Assembly: GCA_039881145.1 (NCBI GenBank)
Contig: JAYKKI010000137.1
Span: 918,501 to 982,500 of the forward strand
DNA length: 64,000 nucleotides
Source of the DNA: Druceiella hillmani
Taxonomy: Eukaryota > Arthropoda > Insecta > Lepidoptera > Hepialidae
Direction of reading: 5' to 3'
The notes under the pieces are model-generated. The model worked only from the letters and a program-made list of their open reading frames with translations, had not been told where the DNA came from and ran no database searches. The translations under genes were made by a program, and so were the position numbers. Shown here piece by piece: positions 49,463 through 61,016 of the stretch. Position 1 is the first letter of the stretch. Each line of letters starts with the position of its first letter.

Positions 49463-49679
49463 AGTTCTTTACCACGACCTAGGTTTCGTTGTATTACAAC
49501 ATCTTCAGATGGGCTGTTAGCAAAAATCTTGACTAATAGTCCGCCTGAAGATGTTGTAATACAACGAAACCTAGCTCGTGTTAAAGAACTTAAAGAAAGT
49601 AGAAATAATACTACATCACGTAGTTTCATTTAATTGTGAATAATGAATTTCTACAAAATTAACACCAAATATATTCAAT
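49463..49679. mobile_element. Foldback MITE-like element, copy 4 (both inner arms, right outer arm)
   Basis: The left inner arm (from 49463, 'agttctttaccacgacctag', 'gtttcgttgtattacaac', 'atcttcag') and right inner arm (about 49542-49590, 'cctgaagatgttgtaatac', 'aacgaaacctag', 'ttaaagaact') are complementary around a loop of about 30 bp. The right outer arm continues to 'aaatatattcaat' at 49679. The left outer arm is missing, although the flank does not look rearranged. This copy shows the nested-arm structure best. Confidence 0.85.
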
Positions 49680-50829
49680 AACAAAAATTAACCTTAAAGC
49701 GTTGTCTTTTATCGACATATTTTTCATTATTCATGCGATTGAAGTACACAATTATACATTCAAGGTATAAGATATAGCGAGAGCTTTTCTACCAGGATCA
49801 TTTTGCCTGGCACCGTATTGGAGTGAAAAATTATTTTCATCATCGTATGAAAGACCCTGATTTTTTTACATCTCGTTAAACGGATATCGCAAAGGTTTAA
49901 AAGCTATAAAGCTTTCTGCCAGATTCAAAAGGAAGTAGTCAAAGTTAGAACTTAAACTTCTTCTTGTACTTATTTAGTTCGTAACCATATTTTTAATGGC
50001 CTTTAAAGGACTCTGATTTAAACTGACAATTAATTTAAAAACAATTCAGAGTAGTGGTGTATGGAATAATATAATGTGGTATAAATGGAATTGTACACTT
50101 GAATTATGCAATTTTATTAATAGAAATTTTCTTTTTCAAAAATGATCCGCATTAAAATAGTATTGAGTTTTTTCTTAATTTTAGTAAAAAATTCAAAATT
50201 TATATATTGTGATATAAATTTAGAAGACAAGCAAAAGTAAGTAAAAGCACCTTATTCAAAATATTCTTACCCAGTGTTACATCTCTTTAACTCGAAAATT
50301 ATGTTACAATCCGACATAAAACGATGCACTGACATTATTTTTGTTAAAAAAACATTATTTTTGTTAAAGCTACAACACACGACTACAACCACGAAAAATA
50401 TTTACGGTATTTATACAGAAACAGCTTTTAATTTCGTTAGTTATCAGTCTTATAGAACGTTGAATGTTTCAATTGAGCCAGTTGTACCCTTTGTTTGAAT
50501 TTCTCACTGTCATTTTGACAAACATGTTACGCTCATTGGCTTGTTCAACTGTCGTTGGAGAGAAATTCTTTATCATTAATACCTTCAGTCATTAATAAGG
50601 TTATTTAAGCTTCAGGTGACCATGAAATTTATTTTTAAAATAAACTTAACCGGGAATTGGCATGCTATTATAAGCATATCAGTTCTCTAAGCGATATAGT
50701 CACGTTTCCCATAATGTTTTATTTTATGTTATAATTTGTATGAACATTTTCTTTTGTTTTTTGAATGGGCTTTAATCTTCTCAGATTGTGAGGTACAACA
50801 TTTTGGTTTTTCCGTAAGGAGAAAGTGGC
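49680..50829. other. AT-rich region, no gene seen
   Basis: The plus ORF 50274-50498 (74 codons) includes a duplicated 'cattatttttgttaaa' (about 50332-50368). No gene-like signal. Confidence 0.45.
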
Positions 50830-50913
50830 AATTTTCACTGAAATAAAATTCAGGAGAACTTAACGATTTAGGTTTAGTTCTCTTCTTCTTCTAATTTTAT
50901 TTCAGTGAAAATT
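50830..50913. repeat. Perfect 21-bp inverted repeat with inner stem
   Basis: 50830-50850 (aattttcactgaaataaaat plus t) is exactly complementary to 50893-50913. Inside, gagaact (about 50854-50860) can pair with agttctc (50876-50882). The whole 84-nt block folds back on itself, comparable in size to a pre-miRNA or to a small foldback element end pair. Confidence 0.85.
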
Positions 50914-52785
50914 AGTAAACGAAATACGAGTAAACGAAATACCGATTTAAAGGAAAATAATAATAAAATGTGTATTATGAAATGACCGGAACGAAAATTT
51001 AAAACTTAATTAAGTGGCAAACACTTACAATAATTGCATATAAGTTGATGGATTATCAAATAATAACATGAATATTCGTTAACATCAGTCGAACAAATTG
51101 TAAAACACTGTACTGCTAACATCTTTAAAAAAAAATAATGTACTAAAATGAAATATTTTTTACTTGGATAAGTAAGAAATTAATTAAAAAAACAGTTTCT
51201 TCACTCCGATTTAATATAATGCAGGATCCATTCGTTTAGTGTGGGTCGCAAATTTCAACAGTCATTTTTGGCGACATCTAATTCTAATAACATTGCATCT
51301 TGCCAGTAAATTAGGGCCTAAATGGTTTATCCAAAACAATGATACTATTTTAAATTCCATAATTTGCTCGGCTTAAATTAATGACTGCACAAATTTGCAA
51401 CTGTGCATGCTAAATATTTTGTTACAATCTAAAAAAAATATATAGTAAAGCTAATATATAGTTACAATCAATAAACAGAAACCAATTTAAATTATGTAAA
51501 TTAATGAAACAGAAATTTAATTAAATATTCATTTTTTCCCACACAACGAAAAAACACGTTGTGTCCAAGAAAACACTATTTGAAATGCTTTTCAAATTAA
51601 TCCATTTTAGTAACATATTAAACTATTACACAAATAATTGCCAGTCATAACGTGGCACAGCGTCCAACATAAAAGCTCTGTTAATGCTATAACCTTGCTA
51701 CCTCCGCTCACGTTTGTATGAACGAAGGTGAGTGGAAAAAATATTTTTCCACGCCGATAACTGGGTCAGTATATAGCGCTACCGTTCGCATTCCGGAAGA
51801 AGGGATCTTCTAAAGCTAACATCTAGTGTAGTATAGGTTTTGCGACAAGCTTTAGCATTGAAATTTCATGTTGGATATAAATATATAATTGGAATAATAT
51901 TTATTCTACTCTATTTCCTCAATGTGCCATTGTTTTATTTGTGTTTTTACATACGTATTAATTTTTTGTACGCAACTAAACATTTATAACTGATTTCCTT
52001 AATTTTTTTCAGAATTACTCTCTACCTTTTAGAAACAAATCTTAATAGAGCGGCGATCTCCATCCTGCATCCTACATCTCCGTCCATCCATGAGAGTGAA
52101 ACTTTTTATTACCGTATAGCAAAAAACTAATTTTAATTGTCCCTCATTTTTGCGATATCTCCGAATTTCGATACATGAATATTTGAATTCTTTAGTCCAG
52201 GGGAAAAGAAAAATTCTTGTGGATTTGATGTGTCTTCCTCATCAAAATGTGGTATTGCGAAATATATTGTGAAATACGCCAAAATGCATATGAAAATATT
52301 AACGATGAATTAAAATTTTCAAAAATTAGGGAAAACGGTAACGAGTCTCAACTTTATTCCTACAAAATAATTGAAATATTTGGAAACTTTCTGAATATTT
52401 CAGAATTATTTCCGAACGGCTAGAGCTATAGATATAAAAGTTCTTACACATATTTGTTATATAAAGATTTAAGATATAACAAATGTACAATACTATAATC
52501 GACTCCACCTAGAAATGGTGGGTTGAGAAACAAATTTTAGTTCCTAATAAAATTCGATCAAATTAACTAAAAATTTAGGTCGACCGTAAATAAGTATATT
52601 TGAAATTAATTTATACGATATAATCTAAGTCTATCTTCTCAGGGGTATAAAAAATATATTCTGAAAATTAAGACGTTACGAACTTGAAAATTAAGAACAT
52701 AATTCTTTAGAAATTTGTGAAAATATTTCTTATTTGTCTAGTAAAATATTGTAGGGTGAAATTATTAGTACTTTCATAACCTACC
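50914..52785. other. AT-rich region with a less AT-rich patch at 51,640-51,830
   Basis: The patch contains 'gctacctccgctcacg' and a perfect 9-bp hairpin (gtggaaaaa ata tttttccac, 51732-51752). A second GC-richer spot lies at 52045-52092. No reading frame or known repeat was identified in either. The minus ORF at 52326-52508 is not convincing. Confidence 0.4.
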
Positions 52786-53019
52786 TTTTAACGTTTTCAC
52801 TTTCACACTTATACATCGCTCAATAGAACGAGATTGTGTGTAAAAACGATGTGGTCTAGTGCATTGGAATTTACCATCTTCACAAGAAGTAGGAAGAAAG
52901 TAACGGTTTTTATTACACCAATATTTTTCATTCCTTTGAATTTTCCTTTTACATTTAAAAGACTCCAACTTCCAGTGAGGGTTGCCTTTTTCATTGCAGT
53001 CAAAAGTAAAATGAGCTTT
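52786..53019 (-). CDS. Candidate exon of a cysteine-rich secreted-type protein, unidentified
   Basis: A minus-strand frame is open from just after a TAA at 53022-53020 to the donor-like AAAAG|GTAGGT at 52785/52784 (stop codon 52776-52774 if unspliced). It reads 'AHFTFDCNEKGNPHWKLE', 'SFKCKRKIQRNEKYWC', 'NKNRYFLPTSCEDGKFQC', 'TRPHRFYTQSRSIERC'. Six cysteines are spaced C-X14-C-X11-C-X10-C-X6-C-X15-C, with Trp before the third. This is unlike chance ORFs in this DNA and resembles an extracellular disulphide-rich domain. There is no ATG in frame, so it would be an internal exon. The acceptor is unclear: AAAAAG at 53021-53016 is weak, and the better ttgcttacag ending at 53033 would bring in the TAA. 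It may therefore be a decayed exon. No family recognised. Confidence 0.35.
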
Positions 53020-53999
53020 TTATAAACTATTTCTGTAAGCAAATCTGCTTGGTGCTATGCTCCTGTATAATTTGTAAAGAAATTGTAAGGGGTTTCCTTA
53101 CAATCTCTTAACAAAATATACCCGTATCATCAAATATACCCAATTTGGTTTTGTGGTCGAGTATATTCTTTTAATTTTCTTTTTCACATAGGGTCTTTAA
53201 AATATACCTATCAATGTATTGTTCTATACCAATAAATATTTTAATTGTAACTGAACTGTTAACTGTATTTGTGTAATCTGTGAATTGTTAACGTGTATGT
53301 ATGTATTCTGTGAATTGTTAACTGTAATTTAACATCGTAACGTTCTAAAAACTACACAGCTATTATAAAACATATTCAGCCTGCTTTACGGTACATACGT
53401 AATTTTACGGTGCAATTTTGGGTAAGTGTAATAGTATTTTTGAAATCGGATGAGTAGTTTTAGAGATTACCTTCTGCATCTAAACTTAAATTACATACAT
53501 TTAACTAACTACATAAAAGAAAACAATTGCAATGACAATTAGCAACGAGGTCGTGACATGAATAAACAAGTGAATATAACAATTCCCGTGCATCTAACAA
53601 AGATGAACCCTTTGTTCTCACAGTTACTCTCTTACAGTATCTGCAAGAGAGACAATAGAGTCACGTCGGCTGCACAATTTGTGCTCGGGTATATTTTCTG
53701 AATGATAAATTTAGCATGAAGCTTTTCAAAATGTATCAAATCTCTGCGTCGCGACATGGTTTCAAGTAGGATAATAACGAAATAGCCTTAAGAATATACA
53801 AAGCTTTGGCTCTATGTCGCGGTGTGTTATCTAGAACTTTATATTGCGTATGATGTTTTAAAATATCCTCACTAGCAGAAAAAAATATGACATCACACGC
53901 TCTATATAGTGGGATATTTTCCATATATGCATCAAAGGAACAGTCCATTCACTGTTTTGGAGTTGACTTAGAATATCACGTTTCTCATGTTGTGCATTC
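53020..53999. other. AT-rich region, no supported gene
   Basis: The minus ORF at 53736-53948 (70 codons) has fairly mixed composition (Arg, His, Asp, Cys) and lies just downstream, in sense, of the RTE relic. I could not match it to RTE motifs and do not call it. 'tgtgaattgttaac' occurs at about 53280 and 53310. Confidence 0.35.
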
Positions 54000-54410
54000 A
54001 AGGACGCATTCTCACAAAAATGTATTTATATTTGGAAGAGCCTTCGTATACAATTTTGATAAGTTCCTTAGACACAAAATTTATTCTTTGTTCTTTAAAC
54101 ATCGCCCTATTGATCCATACGATATTGTGTTGTGTGCCTTTGAATAGTAGATAAAACTATTATATAAGATCATATCGTATTCTACGCATTTCTCTAATAT
54201 TACTTTCGTAATGTGTACATGGTCGATTGTTGACCTTCTTTTCATAAAGCCAGCCTGTTCCATTAGTTCGTTTTCATATATATTTCTTGTTATAAGTCGA
54301 TGCAAATACTTTGAAAATACATGATTCGAGACTAAAATGTCTATAATTTACTATTAAGTTTTCATAACCTTTTTTGTATCGTATAACTATTTCAGAGTTC
54401 GTCCAAAGTT
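54000..54410 (-). pseudogene. RTE-clade non-LTR retrotransposon relic, RT N-terminal half
   Basis: On the minus strand from about 54405: Trp-Thr-Asn-Ser-Glu-Ile-Val and a degraded K-K-G...N-Y-R-x-x-S-L block (relatives: WxxAxIVLIxKKGD, NYRPISLLS). Frame 54305-54081 continues with 'ITRNIYENELMEQAGF', 'RRSTIDHVHITKVILEKCVE' and 'FIYYSKAHNTI'. The match is to RTE 'EQAGFRxxxSTxDHxHTLxxxIEK' and 'FxDYxKAFDxI'. The catalytic aspartate of motif A is Tyr and the second Asp is Asn, so it is dead. Same strand as the relic at 35 kb but covering an earlier part of the protein. Confidence 0.75.
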
Positions 54411-57400
54411 GTGGGCGTTTTTTTTTCCTTTAAGATCATGTTAAAAATGTCGTGAGTGATTTAGTTAAACTTCTAAATTTGCTATTAGCATGCCCTTAAT
54501 TATGCCCTTAAGGCCGGGATTTTGTCATAACTTAATTGTTTTATTCAGAGTTCTATCTCATTCTCTAAGAAAGGTAAAAGAGGGTCTATATGGCTGTACA
54601 AATAATATTATTATATACAATAAATATTAACTGTACAGTTAATATTTACGTATTTGAAATCACTCTCGTGGCTGTGTAATTTGTTATATAATTGTGTAGC
54701 TATTTTCATCAAATACTTTCTTTTTGTGTAATCGTTTGTTTGGGATTGACGAATCTTCGGTGAGCTTTTTTAATACTACCTTTTTTTTAGAAATTTTCTT
54801 TTATAATTTTCAATCCGTACTTCTTTATATCTTGTGCAATAATTTATTACTCTATATAATTTACTTAACTCAAGTTTTTCTCTGTTTGTTTTATTTTCAT
54901 TACTTTGGGAACAAGTTTCTCATTTTTTAATTCGATAATTCCATCTGTTATAGTCGACTTCATTTTAATTTGTTTTTTGGTATAGTACATCACTTAAAGT
55001 TTTCAGCAAAATATTTTCCAGTTTATCACAGCTTTTTAGTTTGTATCATTTTATCTTACGGAGTGAGGGTGACTATACCCTTTTTAAAATTTTTCATAAT
55101 TTATATTTTTGCATTAGCTTCCCTTATAATAATGCCATACTTTTGTTAATATTTTTAATATACTCTCCAATATTTTTAAAATTATGTAATAAATATTCTA
55201 AAAATTTTCGGCAATATGGCGGCGAAAATCAAAATGATATAATTTATTTTTAATTTTTTAAATGAAATGCTATACAAATTCGAGATTTGCAATATGTTAT
55301 TCGAAACTAAAAAAATCTTTATTATTTCCGCTATGACGACTGAGACTCAAAATTTTCAAAAATTTTATACGTATTGGTCTTCTACTTTTCGAAACTATTA
55401 ATTTTACTATTTTACCTGTATTTTTAATATTAAAATGAATTGTTTACTTTTACAAAAATGGAAAAATAGTTTATCAAATAAATTGTAAGTTAAGACACTG
55501 TGAACAGCCTGGCAGAGACCTTAATATAATACGATATTTTTTTTGCGTGATTAAAAAATAAAAATTTTAATCCTGGGATAATTTTTGATATTTATTAACT
55601 ATTCACTAAAAAATAGGTAAAATAATTAACAAGTTTTGTATACTAAAACATTGAATATTTAAACCTGACCTTGTACAATCGGCAAATTCAAATTTATTTT
55701 GTGAACGAAATTGTAGTTTGATTGATTGAGTACTCCTGATATGTATATACGTGTTATTATTTATTGAGTACTCCTGATATTACGTTAAATATCCACACCT
55801 ACATTTACATTTAAAAAAATTTAAAACATGTGTTTCAGCTTAGGTTAGGTTTATCTATATTGTATAAATTTATTTATATTAAGGTATTATTAAATATATT
55901 TGTTTATAAATTAGTATACTTTATGAAATTATATTCTTCTGTTTTTTTATCACATTGATAATATATTAGAATATATGAATCACTCACACAAAATTAGCAT
56001 CATTACTTAATACTGAAAAAAATTAATAGAACAAAGAGGATCGCTGTCATTTAGTAAATACAATTTGTTTAGATGTGGAATGAAAAATGCAATCATTAGA
56101 AATAAAATATTTTTAAAATTATGTTTTAACAAATTTAATAAGATTATTATTAATTTCATACTTTAATAACGTTTACCTTATTTTTTAAATTTAACTTTTG
56201 TCATGGTATCGTCTGATAATGTCAAAGGAATATTTCTTACCAGATGTGAAGAAAAAGCATTTCTAAATAGAATACGCGCATGTAAATATATGACATACGT
56301 AAAGAAAATTTAATTAAATGTTAAGATAAGTATATTAACAGAAATGATAAATAACCTCGTGCACATGGGCAGTTTGACTAAGAATGAAAGGAAGATAAAG
56401 ACATATCGCTAAAAATTACTGCTGGAGAAAAGTAACAGCACTTGAAAATGTCACAAATAATAAGTCGATTTTTGGATTACCTTTACCAATATAGACCGAA
56501 GTATTCGTACTAGTAGTAACTCTCGACTACTTCGTTTTTGGATAAGAATAACGAAAATGATGAAAATGAGATTGTAAAGGTCATGATGTAAAAGAATTAA
56601 GAATAGAGAAAGGAAAAATAGAAAAGGTATAAATAAAATAATAATTCTTTAAGATTCTATGCTCAGCTTGTGTAAAAATAAAATCGGTCACATACATGTC
56701 AGATTCGCACCGCGAGATTTTCTACTTACATTATGTGAAGTCGCATACACTTGGATATATAGTGTATGTAAAGTTTAGTAAGTTAAAGTGCTTTATTTCA
56801 GTACAAAATATACACATTTGCCCTATGTTTCACATAGTAACATTGGGGATAAGAATAACTAAAAATCATATCCATTAGTTATTCCTAACTTAAAAACTAT
56901 TTTAACTACACATAATCTTGGTATTTATAATTAAAATATAAGATATATATATCAATATTATTAAACCCAGACAATATGGTATTACACCCATACATGGAAT
57001 TTTACCGTTTTTTGAGTTCCACTCGAAATATTCAGATAAGAAATTCTAAAAAGATGTGAATGATACGATGGATCTTTAAATAATATACAAGTAAGCATCA
57101 GATATTTTTAAACCGATGACGTAAGAACAGTAAATTTGACAGTATTACTTAATTTAATCCGCCCTCGGAATGCGGCGTAATTCTCCATGGGCGTGATATT
57201 TAATGTACATACATATGTAGGTACAATATAATCTATTAGATAAGTCAAATACAAATTAATATCTTATTTAATCCACTTATCTTTTTATTTCGCAATAAAT
57301 CTTCGAACATTTGAAACGTAAAACGTCGAACTCCCGATAGCGTTTAATTCCATATCATATAAAATCAACGAAGCCAATAAGCTAATTTCGTCGAAAAACG

Positions 57401-57741
57401 AATTACAATTTATTTTTCTAGAAATTTTGAAGACAAAATGAAGTTATATAAAAATCTAAGAAGTAGCTTTAGGTCCGAATAAGTAATTAATTGACATATT
57501 CATTTAATTATGCAACAGATAGGTACAATTTTAGATCTCATGATAAAAATAATTTAATGACATATTTTCGTCTTTTTATTACAACACGAAAATTTATTTC
57601 GATATGCTCTGCTAGAGACCGCATAAACCTTTAGTTCCTATAAACATGTGACTTAATTGTTTTTATTCCGAAAATCATTAGTTTGTTGGTTTAATAGTTA
57701 TTAGCAATAGTTTCTGCTTTCCACATTTCACGAATGTAAAA
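54411..57741. other. AT-rich region, no gene seen
   Basis: Plus ORFs at 54724-54930, 55041-55253 and 56696-56878 are Phe/Leu/Ile-rich chance ORFs. 'gagtactcctgatat' is repeated at about 55727 and 55765. No element recognised. Confidence 0.5.
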
Positions 57742-57900
57742 TCGAGAAGATATGAATTAAATTTCATACCTTCTCGACTGACAGAATTCACGATATATCT
57801 CAATTATATATATTAGTCAACGACTAATAGTTATAGTCGTAACACAATTGAATCATTGAATGGGAAAGAATTAATCTATTCCATTCAATGATTTAATTTG
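57742..57900. repeat. Cluster of three adjacent hairpins
   Basis: (1) tcgagaagatatgaa (57742-57756) pairs 14/15 with ttcataccttctcga (57763-57777). (2) ttagtc aac gactaa lies near 57813-57827. (3) 'aatcattgaatgg' (about 57851-57863) pairs with 'ccattcaatgatt' (about 57881-57893), extendable outward to near 57846-57900. Three hairpins within 160 bp could be the remains of a palindromic element or a structured transcript. Confidence 0.7.
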
Positions 57901-58249
57901 ATTCCGTGATTAAATTTTTTGGATTAATTATTCCTTGTACCTTAGAAGATGCATAGCGTTTATTATTGAATAAACTTTTATACTTCGTACCCTATTATTT
58001 TTGGTGCTCATGCAATAATCACCTTTTTGCTATACCATATTCTATCATCATCATATATATTAATACGCTAAGGTTAAGATGTTACACTCCCTTTTTAGAA
58101 AAAACCTCACAACTAATCCACATAAATTATGTATCATTTTATCGATAATTGCTTGCTCTACCGGCATCCACAACTAAAAAATTATTATTGCTATTATTTT
58201 TGCAAATTAATTAATTATTAAAATTATATACACAAAACAGCAATGCTGT

Positions 58250-58460
58250 CATCTAACGGCTCGACGTCAATATGATTGACGGTCGGTAAAATTTTTGTTT
58301 AATTTCAAATCCACTCACGTATAAATAAAGTGGCGCTTTAGCTCAATGCTTTTGATACTTGCGCCTCTATATGTCAATTTTAGTAAAATATTTGTTTGAT
58401 CTGTCATCTGAGCTTCATAATGGAATAAATAATGCGAAGACTTCGCACGGGTCACGCTAG
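58250..58460 (+). mobile_element. Helitron-like 3' terminus (non-autonomous relic)
   Basis: TGCGAAG-a-CTTCGCA (58433-58447) is a perfect 7-bp hairpin. It is followed nine bases later by CTAG (58457-58460) and then T. A small GC-rich hairpin about 10 bp before a terminal CTRR next to T is the documented Helitron 3' end. 'cttcgcacgggtcacgctag' resembles ends of insect Helitron families as I remember them. A 5' TC end could not be placed, so the left boundary is arbitrary (start of the less AT-rich block 'ctgtcatctaacggctcg'). Confidence 0.5.
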
Positions 58461-59095
58461 TAGCATAATAATAACGGAACTCTCAATTTTATCTTATTCA
58501 ACTGCATAATCTCCTGATCACGGTGGCACCAGAGTATGATTGGTTTATTATAAATGAAAGTAAATTTGTTGAAATATATCTTTGTATGCTTTTATAATTC
58601 TTGTGTAATTTAACATTCAGATCCAATCTATAAACTAAAATTTTATTAATCCATTTATAATTCATTCTTATGGACGGGTTAGCTCTGATAAATAAATAAA
58701 TAAATAACATGCAATATTTAATAAAAATTCCACTTATAAATATGTGCCAAAATATTTATGAAATTGAAAATGAAATAAAATAAATTCAACTTTTATAAGT
58801 TAGTAATCAAAATATTTTGTCCCTTAAAAATGCAATTTAAAGAGGGTTATATATTGTTTTACCCATTTTCATAGCTGAATAATAGGTTTTATAATTAGTA
58901 TTCTAGATATTATATAGATTTTAAAATGTATAATTAAAATGTAATTACAAAATATAAAGAAAATATTCATACAAAATTGTTTTACACAAAATTATTGTAA
59001 AACACCAGTGCACATATTAAGTATCAGCTGGTGTGCATAAATTTATTAACGTTATCTTTTGACTTCATTATATATTATAAATATATATTAAATAT
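58461..59095. other. AT-rich stretch, no gene seen
   Basis: Contains a short (ataa)n run near 58689-58708. The minus ORF at 58498-58710 has no motif. Confidence 0.5.
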
Positions 59096-59114
59096 ATGTA
59101 TATATATATATTGT

Positions 59115-59181
<67 letters not shown>

Positions 59182-59203
59182 CAAAATACACACACATATA
59201 TAT
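59096..59203. repeat. (TA)n microsatellite with short (CA)n tail
   Basis: Near-pure TA from 59096 to 59179, interrupted by ttgtta and ttta, then 'acacacacatatatat' at 59188-59203. Reading frames across it are artefacts. Confidence 0.95.
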
Positions 59204-59543
59204 GCGGAGGGTGAAAATGAATATGCTTATTATGCGTGCAGTATTTCTTTGTATCAAATTAAGTAATTTAAGGCATATTAATATAAAAAAACAAATATTT
59301 TTCATAGAAATTACATTCAATGCCATTACAGAAATAGTATGTAAGAGATATAGGGAAAGAGTGACTTCTGCATTTGAAGGAAATTTAAAAAAAAATGGTC
59401 TAAAACAATAACCCCAGCCCAATGAATTTGAAAGAAAACTATTTTTTTTATCAAATTATGTATTTGGACCAATAATATAGAAATAATGAACTTGTTTGTA
59501 TTTTTCTCCCTTCTGTAAATTCTTGGTTTTTCTTGTGAATAAT

Positions 59544-59773
59544 CTATGCGTTAATCACAATTAAATGAAAATACGTGATATAGTATTATTTTTATTTTCT
59601 TTAAGTTCTTTACCACGACCTAGGTTTCGTTGTATTACAACATCTTCAAGTGGGATATTAGCAAAGAATCAACTAAAGGAAGTAGAAATAATACTACATA
59701 ACGTAGTTTCATTTAATTGTGAACAATGAATTTCTATAAAATTAACGTCAATTATATTCCACTATGCGTTAAT
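59544..59773. mobile_element. Foldback MITE-like element, copy 5, with flanking direct repeat
   Basis: Left outer arm, truncated (from 'cacaattaaatgaaaatacg', 59556); left inner arm ('ctttaccacgacctaggttt', 'cgttgtattacaacatcttc', to about 59660); right inner arm deleted; right outer arm ('gtagaaataatactacataa' to about 59760). The 12-bp 'ctatgcgttaat' occurs at 59544-59555 and again at 59762-59773. This is a possible target duplication, although part of it (gcgttaat) could derive from the arm itself. Confidence 0.8.
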
Positions 59774-60973
59774 AAAAATATGGCTAAGTTATTTCCATTA
59801 AACTAAGTAGTTTTAAATTAATATTCCCGCAACATATTTTAAGAGAGAATGAGACCCTTTTAAAATTTATTTTCTAATGAGCCTACAGATGAGTCTGTAT
59901 TTCCACATTAAGTTCGAGTTAAGTTATAATGGAAATCTAATTTTAATGCTCTCTAATACATGGCTTTATATTAAGAAACTTCTTCAAGTGACTTAGACTT
60001 ATTTAATCTTGGTAGTTCACAAAAACCATACTTCGTAAAGTAATTAATTTTCTAAAGTAGTATAAATCCCGTTATTACCACTAGCCACGTAGGGGCGGGT
60101 AATTTCTTCAGTCGCATTATCCATCGCTCTATTTTCTAAGCATATACATTACATTATTTGGTTTAGATGATTTTGATTAAGCCGAAGACAACCGCTATAC
60201 GAGATACGAAAAAGTTACTTGGCTGAAATGAATATCATAACATGTATACTAGTTAAAATAAAAATATACATTGAAAATTATTTCACTTGGAATTTATCTT
60301 AAATATAATAAAATACTCGTAAAAACTGTATATTTTTAAATTGAATGCTTGATAAAGAAATAGTTGAGGATTTATTTATAATGTGTATTTAATTTCACGT
60401 AATTAATCTACAATACTTCACATATTGTACACCATCTACCTTACATGAACTTTAGATTCACTGATTTCTTACTTTTTTTTCTTATAAATTTAATTTCATT
60501 TAATGTATTAAGGCTAATTTTTGATGTGTAAATGATGTTTGTTTGATGTGTATGTAATGCATATAAACGTGTATTTTAATTAATTAAAGGAATTACGAAA
60601 TAAAATACACTATCCCAACACACAATATTATCCGCTATATGAAATACACGTTATTATGCCACAAAGACTCGCTAAAATTTAATTGCAAGTTATTGTTTGT
60701 TTACATTTAATTTGTGTTTTAAATTAAATATATAGTCTTTAAAGTAATGACAGATTCATACGCCAGCCAAAACCAGTTTAAGCATAAATTATGCAACACC
60801 ATTTTGAGTAAAACTGTAATATACATTGGGTGTATTTTATTTGTTGCACAAAATATTATTAGCTGTTCATACCGAATAAATTTTTCCATAAAAATATTCT
60901 GAGGTCTGACCGCTTTTGAGAAAAAAAAATTTTCAATTTTCAATTTACTAAAGAGGAGCACCATTTAGAAACT
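59774..60973. other. AT-rich region, no gene seen
   Basis: The minus ORF at 60719-60964 (81 codons) is hydrophobic and AT-driven, with no motif. Nothing else found. Confidence 0.45.
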
Positions 60974-61016
60974 AAAAGAGTAAATATATGATATATATGT
61001 ATATATTTACTCTTTT
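60974..61016. repeat. 16-bp perfect inverted repeat
   Basis: aaaagagtaaatatat (60974-60989) pairs with atatatttactctttt (61001-61016) around an 11-nt AT-rich loop. Confidence 0.8.

Noticed and set aside
53736..53948. Minus ORF of 70 codons with mixed composition beside the RTE relic
   Set aside because: Could not be aligned to RTE motifs or any family, and no start or splice support; left uncalled.
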